From positions 992,001-1,056,000 of the forward strand of contig NZ_JAEUAO010000001.1 in NCBI RefSeq assembly GCF_019511375.1: DNA of 64,000 nt, in the 5' to 3' direction. This DNA comes from Rhizobium herbae. Its GTDB lineage: Bacteria > Pseudomonadota > Alphaproteobacteria > Rhizobiales > Rhizobiaceae. The notes under the pieces were generated by a model that saw only the letters and a program-made list of their open reading frames with translations, did not search any database and was not told the origin of the DNA. Position 1 is the stretch's first letter. Each line of letters begins with the position of its first letter. Shown in pieces: positions 8,839-18,262 of the stretch. A program made the position numbers and the translations under genes.

Positions 8839-10245
8839 TCACGCCGGCAAGGCCAGCAACTTCCTTTCCCGCGACAGGAAACGGAAGAAGCGCCAGGTGA
8901 GCGAGATGCTGGCGGCGGCGAGGCCGAGAACGAAGCCGTACCAGACGCCGACGCCGCCGAAACCGGCGTTGAAGGCAAGCACATAGGCCGCGACGAAGCC
9001 AATCGCCCAATAGGAAACCAGCGCCAGGATCATCGGTACCGTCGTATCCTTCAGACCGCGCAGCATGCCGGCCGCCAGCGCCTGTACGCCGTCGACCAGT
9101 TGGAAGGCACCGGCGATCACGATCAGCGGCCCGGCATAGGCGAGAACCTCGGCCGCATCCGGCCGCCGCGTGTCGAGATAAAGGCCGGCAAGCTCATGCG
9201 AGAAGAGCGAGAAGACGGCGCTGCCGATGAGGGCGAAGGCTGAGCCGAGCACAAGCACCGAGATCGCCGCCCGCTTGATGCCTTCCGCGTCGCGCCGGCC
9301 ATGCGCAAGACCGATCCTGACCGTTGCCACCTGCGCCAGGCCAAGCGGCACCATGAAGGCGATCGAGGCGAACTGCAGCGCGATGCCGTGGGCGGCAAGC
9401 TCGACGGTGCCGATCATGCCCATCAGCAGCGACGCGACCGTGAACAGGCTGACTTCGGCAAGGATGGTGACGGCGATCGGAAGCCCGAGTTTGAGAACCT
9501 CCCGCAACACCGGCCAGTCGGACCGCCAGAAGCGGACGAAAATCTCGTAGCCGCGGGTTTCCGGCTGGATCTGGATATAGGCATAGAGCAGCACGAAGCT
9601 CAGCGTGTTAACCGCCAATGCGGAAATCGCCGCACCGACGATGCCGAGCGCCGGCGCACCGAAATGGCCGAAGATGAAGACATAGCAGAGCGCCGCATTC
9701 GCGACGAGCACGGCGATCGTCACATAGAGGATGACGCCGGCGCGCTCGAGCGCGCTCAGAAAGCCGCGCAGCACCATGAAAAGCAGCGCCGGGAACATCC
9801 CCCATAGCGCGACACGCAGGTAGCTGCCTGCAAGGGCCGCGACGGCGGGCTGCTGGCCCATCGACCGCAGGACCGTTTCGGCGTGCCACAACAGCGGCGT
9901 GGTCAAGACGCCGTAGCCCAGCACCGCCCACATGCCCATGCGCACGGCGCGGCGGACGGCGACGCGGTCGCCGCGCCCTTGCGCCTGCGCCACCATCGGG
10001 ATGACGGCATTGGCAAAACCGGAGCCGAAGATGAAGACGGTGAAGAACGTCTGCGCGGCAAGAACCATCGCCGCAAGCTCTGTCGTTCCGAGCCGACCCA
10101 CCATCAGGACGTCGGTGGCATGGATGGCGAACTGGGCCAGCTGCGCCCCGACGAACGGCACGCCGAGCGCGATGCTGGCGCGGTAATGCGAAGGCCAGGA
10201 ATTATCGGTGCGGACGCCCGTTTGGGTTTGGGTCGAAGTCAGCAT
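8839..10245 (-). CDS. MATE family efflux transporter (NorM-like)
   Basis: Inner-membrane cation-coupled multidrug exporter, 468 residues with about 12 hydrophobic segments in two related halves. The first helices carry the typical PFVGAQLAQFAIHATDVLMVGRLG segment region, and a second MatE repeat lies around residues 240-400. The start at 10245 was chosen because the alternative 32-residue upstream extension is Arg-rich and unlike the family. It is the last gene of a minus-strand run behind udgX, with a 156-bp gap that could hold its own promoter. The substrate is unknown. Confidence 0.92.
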   Translation of the reverse strand: MLTSTQTQTGVRTDNSWPSHYRASIALGVPFVGAQLAQFAIHATDVLMVGRLGTTELAAMVLAAQTFFTVFIFGSGFANAVIPMVAQAQGRGDRVAVRRAVRMGMWAVLGYGVLTTPLLWHAETVLRSMGQQPAVAALAGSYLRVALWGMFPALLFMVLRGFLSALERAGVILYVTIAVLVANAALCYVFIFGHFGAPALGIVGAAISALAVNTLSFVLLYAYIQIQPETRGYEIFVRFWRSDWPVLREVLKLGLPIAVTILAEVSLFTVASLLMGMIGTVELAAHGIALQFASIAFMVPLGLAQVATVRIGLAHGRRDAEGIKRAAISVLVLGSAFALIGSAVFSLFSHELAGLYLDTRRPDAAEVLAYAGPLIVIAGAFQLVDGVQALAAGMLRGLKDTTVPMILALVSYWAIGFVAAYVLAFNAGFGGVGVWYGFVLGLAAASISLTWRFFRFLSRERKLLALPA

Positions 10246-10401
10246 GACGAGATTTGAGCCCTTGGCTTCGTCGCAACCGGAATGGGTCGCACGACGGAAG
10301 AGACGGAAATAGAACAACCATCGGTAAAGCACCAGCAACAAAGACCAAAGTGCTTATCTTTTCATCTAAGCATCACAAAAATTGATCATTTTGCAGGCGC
10401 T

Positions 10402-11091
10402 TCATTCAAGCACGACGCGAGGCGCGTTCCCTTCCTCTCCTCCACCGAGGAATGACGTCACGCGTTCCAGATCCTCGACGAAAGCTTGCCGTGCCGCTTG
10501 CGCCTCGTCCCGGTCGCGGATCCGCAGCAAGTAGGACGGATGGACCGTCACGAGCAACGGCGTGCCGGTTGCGGTCTTGACGATGCGACCCCGTTCCCGG
10601 GTCAACCCAACGGAGCGCCCCATCAGCGCATAGAGAGCCGTTGCCCCAAGCGCGACGATCAATCTCGGCTCGAGCAGCTCGATTTCCGCTGCCAGCCACC
10701 AGGCGCAGCGCTGTATCTCTCCCGCATTGGGACGGGCATGCAGACGCCGCTTTCCCCGCCGCTCGAACTTGAAATGCTTGACGGCGTTGGTGACATAGCA
10801 GAGCGTGCGATCGACGCCAGCCTGCTCCAGGCATTCGTCCAGCAGCCGGCCGGCCGGACCGACGAAGGGCCTGCCCGCCTCGTCTTCGCGGTCGCCCGGC
10901 TGTTCGCCAACGAGAACGACCGGAGCATGAGGGGGCCCTTCGCCAAAGACCACCTGGGTCGCGTCCTTGTAGAGGTCGCAGCGCGTGCAATGCTTAGCCT
11001 GCCGGTGCAGCGCTGCGATGGAGGCGCCATCGGCCCGCTCGCCAGTGAAGGCGGGCGGCGGTTTCGGCTTGCGCAGGGTCCTGACAGGCAT
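10402..11091 (-). CDS. udgX: UdgX family uracil-DNA glycosylase / uracil-DNA crosslinking protein
   Basis: 229-residue member of the uracil-DNA glycosylase superfamily, related to family 4 iron-sulfur enzymes. Motif A is GEQPGDRED (residues 62-70), and KRRLHARP (114-121) contains the insertion loop that defines UdgX; its His118 corresponds to the histidine that bonds covalently to the abasic sugar after uracil is cut in the mycobacterial protein. HPSYLLR (184-190) is the second catalytic motif. Cysteines 35, 38, 98 and 129 can hold a 4Fe-4S cluster. KRRLH has Leu where the described form has Ile. It lies 32 bp downstream of an FMN reductase-like gene on the same strand and may share its transcript. 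Confidence 0.9.
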   Translation of the reverse strand: MPVRTLRKPKPPPAFTGERADGASIAALHRQAKHCTRCDLYKDATQVVFGEGPPHAPVVLVGEQPGDREDEAGRPFVGPAGRLLDECLEQAGVDRTLCYVTNAVKHFKFERRGKRRLHARPNAGEIQRCAWWLAAEIELLEPRLIVALGATALYALMGRSVGLTRERGRIVKTATGTPLLVTVHPSYLLRIRDRDEAQAARQAFVEDLERVTSFLGGGEEGNAPRVVLE

Positions 11092-11123
11092 GGCTTGTTT
11101 CCCTTGGGGATCTCGCTGACGCG

Positions 11124-12233
11124 CTATTTCTGCCGCGGTTGCTGCAGCTCCGCTCCCGCGGCAACCAGCTTGCCTGCCTTTTTCGCGAGCACGGCCTCGA
11201 GCAGCGTTTGCGCGGCGTTGCGCACTTCGTCGTGGATGGCGGTATCCGCATCGAGTTCCTCATGCGACACCGCGTACTCCTTCCAGTAGCCGATGTAGCG
11301 ATCGAGTTCGGCGAGCGGCCCGGCCGGCGTCAGCTGCATGTATTTCATCCAGTCCGACAGGCTGCGCCGGACATTTTCGGCACCCTCGACATCGCCATGG
11401 ACGATGACGGAAAAGAGCCGGCCGGCCAGATGCCGCGGATAATGCCAGCCCTCCATCTCGATCTTCTTGGCAAGTGCCGCGTCCTTACCCTGCGTCAGGG
11501 TCGGGTCGGGATTGCCGCCATCGGCACAGACCAGCCGGTCCATCATCAGCTTGATCGGCGAGGATACCTGGTACCAGTTGACCGGCGAGACGATCATCAC
11601 GCCGTGGGCTGCGACCCACATCGGATAAATCTCGTTCATCCAGTCCTGCGCCTGGCCGAGCGAATGGTTGGGATAGCAGGAACAGGGCCAGTGACAGAGG
11701 GCCGGCGATGTCGAAAAGCACGCCTTGCAGGGATGGATATGCCGTCCATATTCGGAGGCAAGGCGATCAAGTTGCAGAACCTCGACCTCGACATGACCTT
11801 GACGCTCGATGACTTCGCGCGCGATCGCGACCAGCCGATAGGATTTCGACATTTCGCCCGGACAGGTGTGCTCGCTGCGGGCCGAACCGCTGATCAGCAG
11901 GATCCGCGCCGGGGCCGACGGATTGTCGTGCCGCCGCTGGGCGTCGTCGACCGCCTGACGGGCGGCGATCCAGTCGACCGAAAGGTCATAGGCGGGGTCG
12001 GCATAGCCAGAGCCGGCTTTTTTCGTTTCCGGGCTTTTGCGGTGATGGTCATAGGCGTCCCATGCAGCCGACGCGATTCTGTCGAGTTCGGCGGCCAACG
12101 GATCAAAGGCCCGGTCCTGAAACTGGATGAGAAAGCGACGCTTGAATTCGCCCTCGTCGAGCCGCGGGCTTGGCGACCCCTTGCGGGGTGCCGGGACACG
12201 TCGTTCCTTGCCATCCCCTGCCGTGCCGCTCAT
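11124..12233 (-). CDS. NAD(P)H-dependent FMN reductase / flavodoxin-fold protein
   Basis: 369-residue soluble protein with a flavodoxin-like fold in the middle: ILLISGSARSEHTCPGEMSKSYRLV is a typical phosphate-binding strand-loop, and VSPVNWYQVSSPIKLMMDRL is the second flavin-contacting segment. An unusual Cys-rich patch (HPCKACFSTSPALCHWPCSC) lies between them and might bind metal or be redox-active. The N-terminal 100 residues are charged and of unknown role. It probably reduces a quinone or flavin, but the substrate is not evident. It is the first gene of a possible operon with udgX. Confidence 0.8.
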   Translation of the reverse strand: MSGTAGDGKERRVPAPRKGSPSPRLDEGEFKRRFLIQFQDRAFDPLAAELDRIASAAWDAYDHHRKSPETKKAGSGYADPAYDLSVDWIAARQAVDDAQRRHDNPSAPARILLISGSARSEHTCPGEMSKSYRLVAIAREVIERQGHVEVEVLQLDRLASEYGRHIHPCKACFSTSPALCHWPCSCYPNHSLGQAQDWMNEIYPMWVAAHGVMIVSPVNWYQVSSPIKLMMDRLVCADGGNPDPTLTQGKDAALAKKIEMEGWHYPRHLAGRLFSVIVHGDVEGAENVRRSLSDWMKYMQLTPAGPLAELDRYIGYWKEYAVSHEELDADTAIHDEVRNAAQTLLEAVLAKKAGKLVAAGAELQQPRQK

Positions 12234-12327
12234 GTTCGATCCTCCGCTCGACGCGCATGATCATCAAACGGAGTGGTTTGCCGAATGTTCCGGCGAGCAC
12301 CCGCGCAGAGACGTCCGGGCAGTGCGT

Positions 12328-13581
12328 TCAACCGGGCTGGGTCGCGTTCCCCGCGCCAAGTGCGGCAGGGGCCGGACGCACCTTCAGGAGGTAGATGGCG
12401 ATCGCACCGGCGACGAAGACGGCGGCGAGGATATAAGGTGCTCCGGCGAAGGTGACGGACGCCTGCGGCGCGGTGAAGGCACTGAAAACGTGGGCGAAGA
12501 TCAGCGGGCCGAGGATCGTCGTGAAGCTGGAAATGCTGGACAGGGCACCCTGCAGTTCGCCCTGCGCCGATGGCGGTACCCTGGCCGAGGCGATGCTGCG
12601 CAGCGGCGGGTCAGCGAGCGCTTCAAGGCAGGTGGCGAGGATGACGGCATAGATCATCCACCCCTCAACCGACAGCGCATAGCCGAGAAGGCCAAGCCCG
12701 GTGAAGATCAGGCCGACGGCGCCGGCCTTCCATTCCCCAAGCCGCGGGATCGCCTTGGGCAGGACAAAGGCCATGACGAGGGCGCCGCAGACGCCGAAGA
12801 TGCCAAGCGAAAGGCCGATCTGCCCCTCGCTCCAGCCGTAGCGATGAGAGGCGACGAAGGACCAGACGGCGGGATAGACCGCATGCGCCTGCCAGAGCAG
12901 GAAGAAGACAACGAGCACCCAGCCGATGCCGGGATAGTTGCGCATCTGCTTCAGCGTGCCGAGCGGATTTGCCCGCTTCCACTCAAAGTGGCGGCGGTTG
13001 TGGCTTTCCAGCGTTTCCGGCAACAGGAACAGGGCCATGAGGAAATTGACGAAGGACAAGACGGCCGCGCCGTAGAAGGGAACGCGCGGCCCGAATTCGC
13101 CGAGGATGCCCCCGAGAACGGGTCCGAGCGCAAACCCCGTGCCGAAGGCGATGCCGATCAGACCGAAATTCTTCGCCCGGTTGGTGTCGTCGCTGACATC
13201 GGCGATATAGGCGGCGGCGGTCGAGAAACTGGCGCCGCTGATGCCGGCGAGCACCCGGCCGACGAACAGCATCCAGTAGCTGACGGCGAGCGCGCAGATC
13301 AGGTTGTCGAGCGCGTAGGTCAGCACGGAGGCAAGCAGGATCGGCCGGCGGCCGAAACGATCGGACAGGTTTCCGATGAGTGGCGCAAAGAAGAACTGCA
13401 TGCCGGAATAAACCAGCAAAAGCCAGCCACCATCGACCGCCGCCTCGCTGATCGCACCGCCCGTCAGTTCCTTAAGATAGCTGGGCAGCACCGGCATGAT
13501 GATGGCGATACCCATGATATCGAGGAACAGAATGACGAAGACGAGGGACAGGCCGCGCCGCGCTGAGCTGGCATCGAGCAT
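12328..13581 (-). CDS. MFS transporter, TetA-like drug exporter
   Basis: 417-residue inner-membrane H+-coupled exporter of the DHA1/TetA type with 12 predicted helices. It carries the loop 2-3 motif GNLSDRFGRRPILL and the motif C-like GFALGPVLGG in helix 5. Closest in pattern to the Tet/TCR family, but drug specificity cannot be inferred. The ATG at 13581 has AGAGG about 8 bases upstream. A long inverted repeat 26 bp upstream of the start suggests control by a dimeric repressor, though no TetR gene is adjacent; the nearest regulator is a LysR that faces an aldo-keto reductase. Confidence 0.9.
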   Translation of the reverse strand: MLDASSARRGLSLVFVILFLDIMGIAIIMPVLPSYLKELTGGAISEAAVDGGWLLLVYSGMQFFFAPLIGNLSDRFGRRPILLASVLTYALDNLICALAVSYWMLFVGRVLAGISGASFSTAAAYIADVSDDTNRAKNFGLIGIAFGTGFALGPVLGGILGEFGPRVPFYGAAVLSFVNFLMALFLLPETLESHNRRHFEWKRANPLGTLKQMRNYPGIGWVLVVFFLLWQAHAVYPAVWSFVASHRYGWSEGQIGLSLGIFGVCGALVMAFVLPKAIPRLGEWKAGAVGLIFTGLGLLGYALSVEGWMIYAVILATCLEALADPPLRSIASARVPPSAQGELQGALSSISSFTTILGPLIFAHVFSAFTAPQASVTFAGAPYILAAVFVAGAIAIYLLKVRPAPAALGAGNATQPG

Positions 13582-13606
13582 CGAACAAACCTCTGCTGCA
13601 CAATTG

Positions 13607-13628
13607 CTTAAATCGGATTCGATTTAAG
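13607..13628. promoter_or_regulatory. Candidate operator: 9-bp perfect inverted repeat upstream of the MFS gene
   Basis: CTTAAATCG and CGATTTAAG are perfect complements separated by GATT. The site is 26 bp upstream of the MFS start, a normal position for a TetR- or MarR-type operator. No regulator gene is adjacent. The rest of 13582-13841 shows no gene. Confidence 0.5.
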
Positions 13629-13841
13629 GACAAAATCAGCAGCAGCTTTAAAGCGCTGCAGCGTGCTTTGCGCGTCGTGTTCGACGCGCGGCGCTGTAGT
13701 GGCGGGCTGCTGCAAAAGAATACGGAACGCGAACGGAAACCGGCACGCAGTCTTTATCGAAACTCCTCGACGGAAACAATCCGTGAACATTTCAATGTTC
13801 GTGATGAGTGGTGCTGGAACATTGATGCGAGTCCGCAAACC

Positions 13842-14741
13842 CTACCCTTTCGGCCGGGTCTTCAGGAAATCGACGAAGGCCCTGAGGGGCGGTGGCATAT
13901 GCTTGCGGCTGGCATAATAGAGATAGGGGCCGGGAAAGCCCGGCGCCCAGTCTTCCAGGATGGGCACAAGCTCTCCGCGGGCGATGGCGGGCGCGAGGAA
14001 CTCCTCGAAGGTCGCGATAATGCCAAGACCGGCAATCGCAGCGCTGATCTCCATTTCGAGGCTATTGCTGGTAACGCGGGCCTGCGGCGAAATACGGATC
14101 GTCTCATCGCCCCGCTCGAATTCCCATGACGGCATGCTGCCGCTGGCAAAACGGTGGCGGATGCACGCGTGATCGAGCACCTCCCGGGGATGAAGGGGCT
14201 CCCCATGCGCCAGGAGATAGGCGGGGGACGCGGCGGTGACGAAACGCTGCCTGCGCGGGCCGATCGGCACGGCGATCATGTCCCTTTCAAGCCGTTCGCC
14301 ATAACGCACGCCCGCATCGAAACCGGCTGCCAGCACGTCGATGAAGCTGTCGTCGCCGCTGACCTCCAGCATGATGCCGGGATAGGCTTTGAGAAAATCC
14401 GCAGCGATTTTCGGCAGGACGGCGCGGGCAACGACGGTGGCGACGTTGAGACGCAGCGTGCCGGTGGCGCTGTCGCGAAGACTGTTGACCTGCTCGAGCG
14501 CGGAAACAACCTCGCCCAGCGCTGGAGACAGGCGTTCCATCAGCCGCTCGCCCGCCTCCGTCAGCGTGACGCTGCGGGTCGTGCGGTTGAGCAGACGCAC
14601 GCCGAGACGTTCCTCGAGCCTGCGCAGCGCCTCGCTCAGCGATGACGCCGATACGCCGCGCTTGCGGGCGGCGGCGCGAAAACTGCGCTCACGAGCGACG
14701 GCGGTGAAGGCATCCAGGTCGGCGAGCGGCAGATCGGTCAT
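13842..14741 (-). CDS. LysR family transcriptional regulator
   Basis: About 300 residues. The N-terminal winged helix-turn-helix is clear (LDAFTAVARERSFRAAARKRGVSASSLSEALRRLEERLGVRLLNR region, residues 7-55), followed by a substrate-binding domain of the type-2 periplasmic fold. The start at 14741 gives the normal LysR N terminus; an ATG 5 codons upstream is the alternative. It is divergent from the aldo-keto reductase gene at 14859, the usual layout for a LysR regulator and its target. The inducer is unknown. Confidence 0.92.
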   Translation of the reverse strand: MTDLPLADLDAFTAVARERSFRAAARKRGVSASSLSEALRRLEERLGVRLLNRTTRSVTLTEAGERLMERLSPALGEVVSALEQVNSLRDSATGTLRLNVATVVARAVLPKIAADFLKAYPGIMLEVSGDDSFIDVLAAGFDAGVRYGERLERDMIAVPIGPRRQRFVTAASPAYLLAHGEPLHPREVLDHACIRHRFASGSMPSWEFERGDETIRISPQARVTSNSLEMEISAAIAGLGIIATFEEFLAPAIARGELVPILEDWAPGFPGPYLYYASRKHMPPPLRAFVDFLKTRPKG

Positions 14742-14858
14742 TGTACGATTTTCCAAACAGCTTGTGCACTTTAAGACGGATTATCGCACAACGCAAAGCG
14801 CTGTAAAACCGCCTCCGAAACAAGACGCCACGGCGCGCCAGACAACAGGAGAAGCGAC

Positions 14859-15854
<996 letters not shown>

Positions 15855-15969
15855 TTTGCGTCAAAGGGCACGGCGCGCCAGCCGGCTCTCGCTCCATGCC
15901 GGGAAATCCCGCATTCGGCTACCGAACATAGACGAGCTTGCACCATTGGCTCCGGCGTGGCTCCGCGCT

Positions 15970-17304
15970 TTATTCGGGCACGGGGTTGGCGGTGTAAATC
16001 TGCCACTGTCCGGGAACGTCGCGCAATTGCGCCGCAGCGCGCTCTTCGAACGCGATCCCCGCCCCGACAACGAGGTCCTTGACGGTTCGCGAAACGACGA
16101 TTTCCCCGATCCCGGCATAGCCGAGCAGTCGCGAGGCGAGGTGAACGGCTATCCCGCTCAAATCATGGCCACGCCGTTCGCATTCGCCCGTGTGCAGCGC
16201 TGCGCGAATGTCGAGGCCTAGCCCCGACGCACTCTTACGGATTGCGCCTGCGCATTGAATGGCTTTGGTCGGACCTTGGAAGCTTGCAAGGAAACCGTCA
16301 CCCGTGGTGTTGACCTCGACGCCGCCGAAACGGCGCAGTTCCGTGCGCACGAGGTCGTCGTGGCGGCGCAGCACATCCCGCCACCGCCGGTCCCCCAGTT
16401 CTGCCGCCATCGACGTTGAACCGATGATATCGGTGAAAAGCACCGTCAAGAGAACGCGCTCCGAAACGGGCTCCGGGCGCATGCCGGTCAGGAACTCTTC
16501 GATCTCGTCAAGCGCGCGATCCGCGTCGCCTGCCCAGATGACGTGATCGTCGCCCGGAAGCTCCACCCATTTGGCGCCCGCAATGCGATCGGCGACAAAG
16601 CGCCCCTCTTCGACGTTCACCCAGCGGTCTCCCGTGCGGTGCAGCACAAGAGTGGGAACATGGATGGCGCTCAGGATATTGCGCACATCGATTTCGGTGT
16701 TCCAGCGCCAGAGAGCGATTGCGTCCTGCGGCGATGCAGAATTGCGCAGATAACCCGCAAGCCAGTCCCGCGCTTGCCGGTCGTGAACGAGGCTTGGAGC
16801 GGCGTTGCTGAGATCAAAGGCACCGCCCCAGTCGCGCGCGATCGAAGCGAGTTCTTCCTCGACCTGCTCTGCCGTCTTGCCCCAGGGATAGTCCGGCGCC
16901 CACAGGCCTTTCGCGAAGGAACCGTTCAGCACCAATGCCACGGTGCGCTCCGGATAGGTCGCGGCAAACAGCATCGACATGTTGCCACCCTCGGAAGTGC
17001 CCATCAGCACCGCGCGGCGCGAACCCACCGCGTCCATCACCGCCTGCACATCCTGCATGCGTTGCTCGAGCGTCGGAAAGCCGACATTGCGATCCGACAG
17101 TCCGGTACCGCGCTTGTCGAAGAGAATCAGCCGCGCAAAGGCACTCAACCGCTCGAACACATGCACCAAACGCGGGAATTCCCAGGCATGATCGAGATTG
17201 GAGACCCAGCCCGGAACATAGACTATGTCGAGCGGCCCATCGCCCACCACCTGATAGGCAATGTTCAGCCCGCCGCTTTGCGCATATCGGGTGCTTGGTC
17301 GCAT
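15970..17304 (-). CDS. Alpha/beta hydrolase fused to a class III adenylate/guanylate cyclase domain
   Basis: Two-domain protein of about 444 residues. Residues 10-270 are an alpha/beta hydrolase with the nucleophile elbow GTSEGG (Ser104), a later Asp and the His in GDDHVIW. Residues 285-440 are a class III nucleotide cyclase domain with metal Asp292 (LFTDIIGST) and Asp336 (NTTGDGF). The Asn that stabilises the transition state in most cyclases appears as His in GIAVHLASR, a variant I associate with this fusion subfamily. It may produce cAMP in response to a small hydrolysable ligand; this is inference. Start 17304 is preferred to the one 5 codons upstream. Confidence 0.88.
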   Translation of the reverse strand: MRPSTRYAQSGGLNIAYQVVGDGPLDIVYVPGWVSNLDHAWEFPRLVHVFERLSAFARLILFDKRGTGLSDRNVGFPTLEQRMQDVQAVMDAVGSRRAVLMGTSEGGNMSMLFAATYPERTVALVLNGSFAKGLWAPDYPWGKTAEQVEEELASIARDWGGAFDLSNAAPSLVHDRQARDWLAGYLRNSASPQDAIALWRWNTEIDVRNILSAIHVPTLVLHRTGDRWVNVEEGRFVADRIAGAKWVELPGDDHVIWAGDADRALDEIEEFLTGMRPEPVSERVLLTVLFTDIIGSTSMAAELGDRRWRDVLRRHDDLVRTELRRFGGVEVNTTGDGFLASFQGPTKAIQCAGAIRKSASGLGLDIRAALHTGECERRGHDLSGIAVHLASRLLGYAGIGEIVVSRTVKDLVVGAGIAFEERAAAQLRDVPGQWQIYTANPVPE

Positions 17305-17419
17305 GCGCCACGATAGCACTGGCCACCCGTCGTGTGAATGACGGGCGCGAGGAACCGGCAGCCGCGTTAAACCGGAGGCTGAAACCCTGTAGGGCTGCGG
17401 CCGCGCCGATGCCGACTGG

Positions 17420-17749
17420 TTATCTCACATAGACGATCTTGCCACCATTCAGCGCGGTTTGGACGCCGACGACATTGAAGGCACTGATGCGCTTTCTCTG
17501 AAGCACCGCGCGGATCGCGGCATTGTTGCGGATTTCCTGCTGCGCCTGCGCGATCGTTTGCGGCGACGGATAGCGATATTTTTGAGGGACCTGCACGATG
17601 TCGTCTGGGCTGAAATAGCTTCTAATCCGGACGACGGTAACGCTCACGCTGGCTTGCGCACCGCGGGATCGCGACGACTGCGCAAAGGCCGGCGCAGCGC
17701 CGGAGATGGCCAGTGCCGCGCAAAGCACAACGATCATGGCTCTCTTCAT
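17420..17749 (-). CDS. Small exported protein, paralog of the upstream gene
   Basis: 109 residues from ATG 17749, which has GGGGAGGAG just upstream. A signal peptide is evident (MKRAMIVVLCAALAISGA, cleavage near AFAQ). The mature part is basic and ends in the pattern NVVGVQTALNGGKIVYVR. It shares YRYPS, T-x-A-x-AQ-x-EI, NV-x2-VQTA and NGGKI with the gene at 17797-18132, so the two are tandem duplicates. I know no function for the family. It is 47 bp downstream of its paralog, probably in one transcript. Confidence 0.8.
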   Translation of the reverse strand: MKRAMIVVLCAALAISGAAPAFAQSSRSRGAQASVSVTVVRIRSYFSPDDIVQVPQKYRYPSPQTIAQAQQEIRNNAAIRAVLQRKRISAFNVVGVQTALNGGKIVYVR

Positions 17750-17796
17750 GTTCTCTCCTCCCCTTGTAACGGACGAATGCGGTGCCGATGGGCCCA

Positions 17797-18132
17797 TCAG
17801 CGCGCGTAGATGATCTTGCCGCCGTTTGCGGCGGTCTGAACGGCGAGGACGTTCTGCGGCTGGATATTCCGCCGTTCCAGAGCCTCTCTAAGAACAGGAT
17901 TGGAGGCGATTTCGTCCTGCGCGCGGGCGACGGTTTCGGCAGAAGGATAACGATAGATCAAGGGAATACGGTCCTGGTCATCATGATAGCTTGGCCGCAC
18001 GACGACCACGAGCAATCCGGGCTCCAGGGGCCGGCCAAAAAGAAAGGTGCCGAGCGTTCCCGCGGTGGCGGGGGCCGCTGCCGGCAGGGCCAGCGCGCCC
18101 GCCGCAAGTACGAGTGCGACGAATTTCCTCAT
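17797..18132 (-). CDS. Small exported protein, paralog of the downstream gene
   Basis: 111 residues. The N-terminal signal peptide MRKFVALVLAAGALALPAA ends near ATAG. The mature domain carries YRYPSAETVARAQDEI and NVLAVQTAANGGKIIYAR, both matching the next gene. AAGGAG lies about 10 bases before the ATG. It probably acts in the periplasm or at the cell surface; no catalytic or metal-binding motif is visible. It lies 130 bp downstream of the YpfJ peptidase gene on the same strand. Confidence 0.8.
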   Translation of the reverse strand: MRKFVALVLAAGALALPAAAPATAGTLGTFLFGRPLEPGLLVVVVRPSYHDDQDRIPLIYRYPSAETVARAQDEIASNPVLREALERRNIQPQNVLAVQTAANGGKIIYAR

Positions 18133-18262
18133 GTCTTTTCTCCTTCATCGGCAAATTGCTCTGCACGCCTTTCGACAGAAGGAGATATAGGTCGCGCCTA
18201 CTCGTTTTGCGATCAGCAGCCATGCCGGAACACGATTTTTTGAGCAGGCGCCCGACGCCCGC

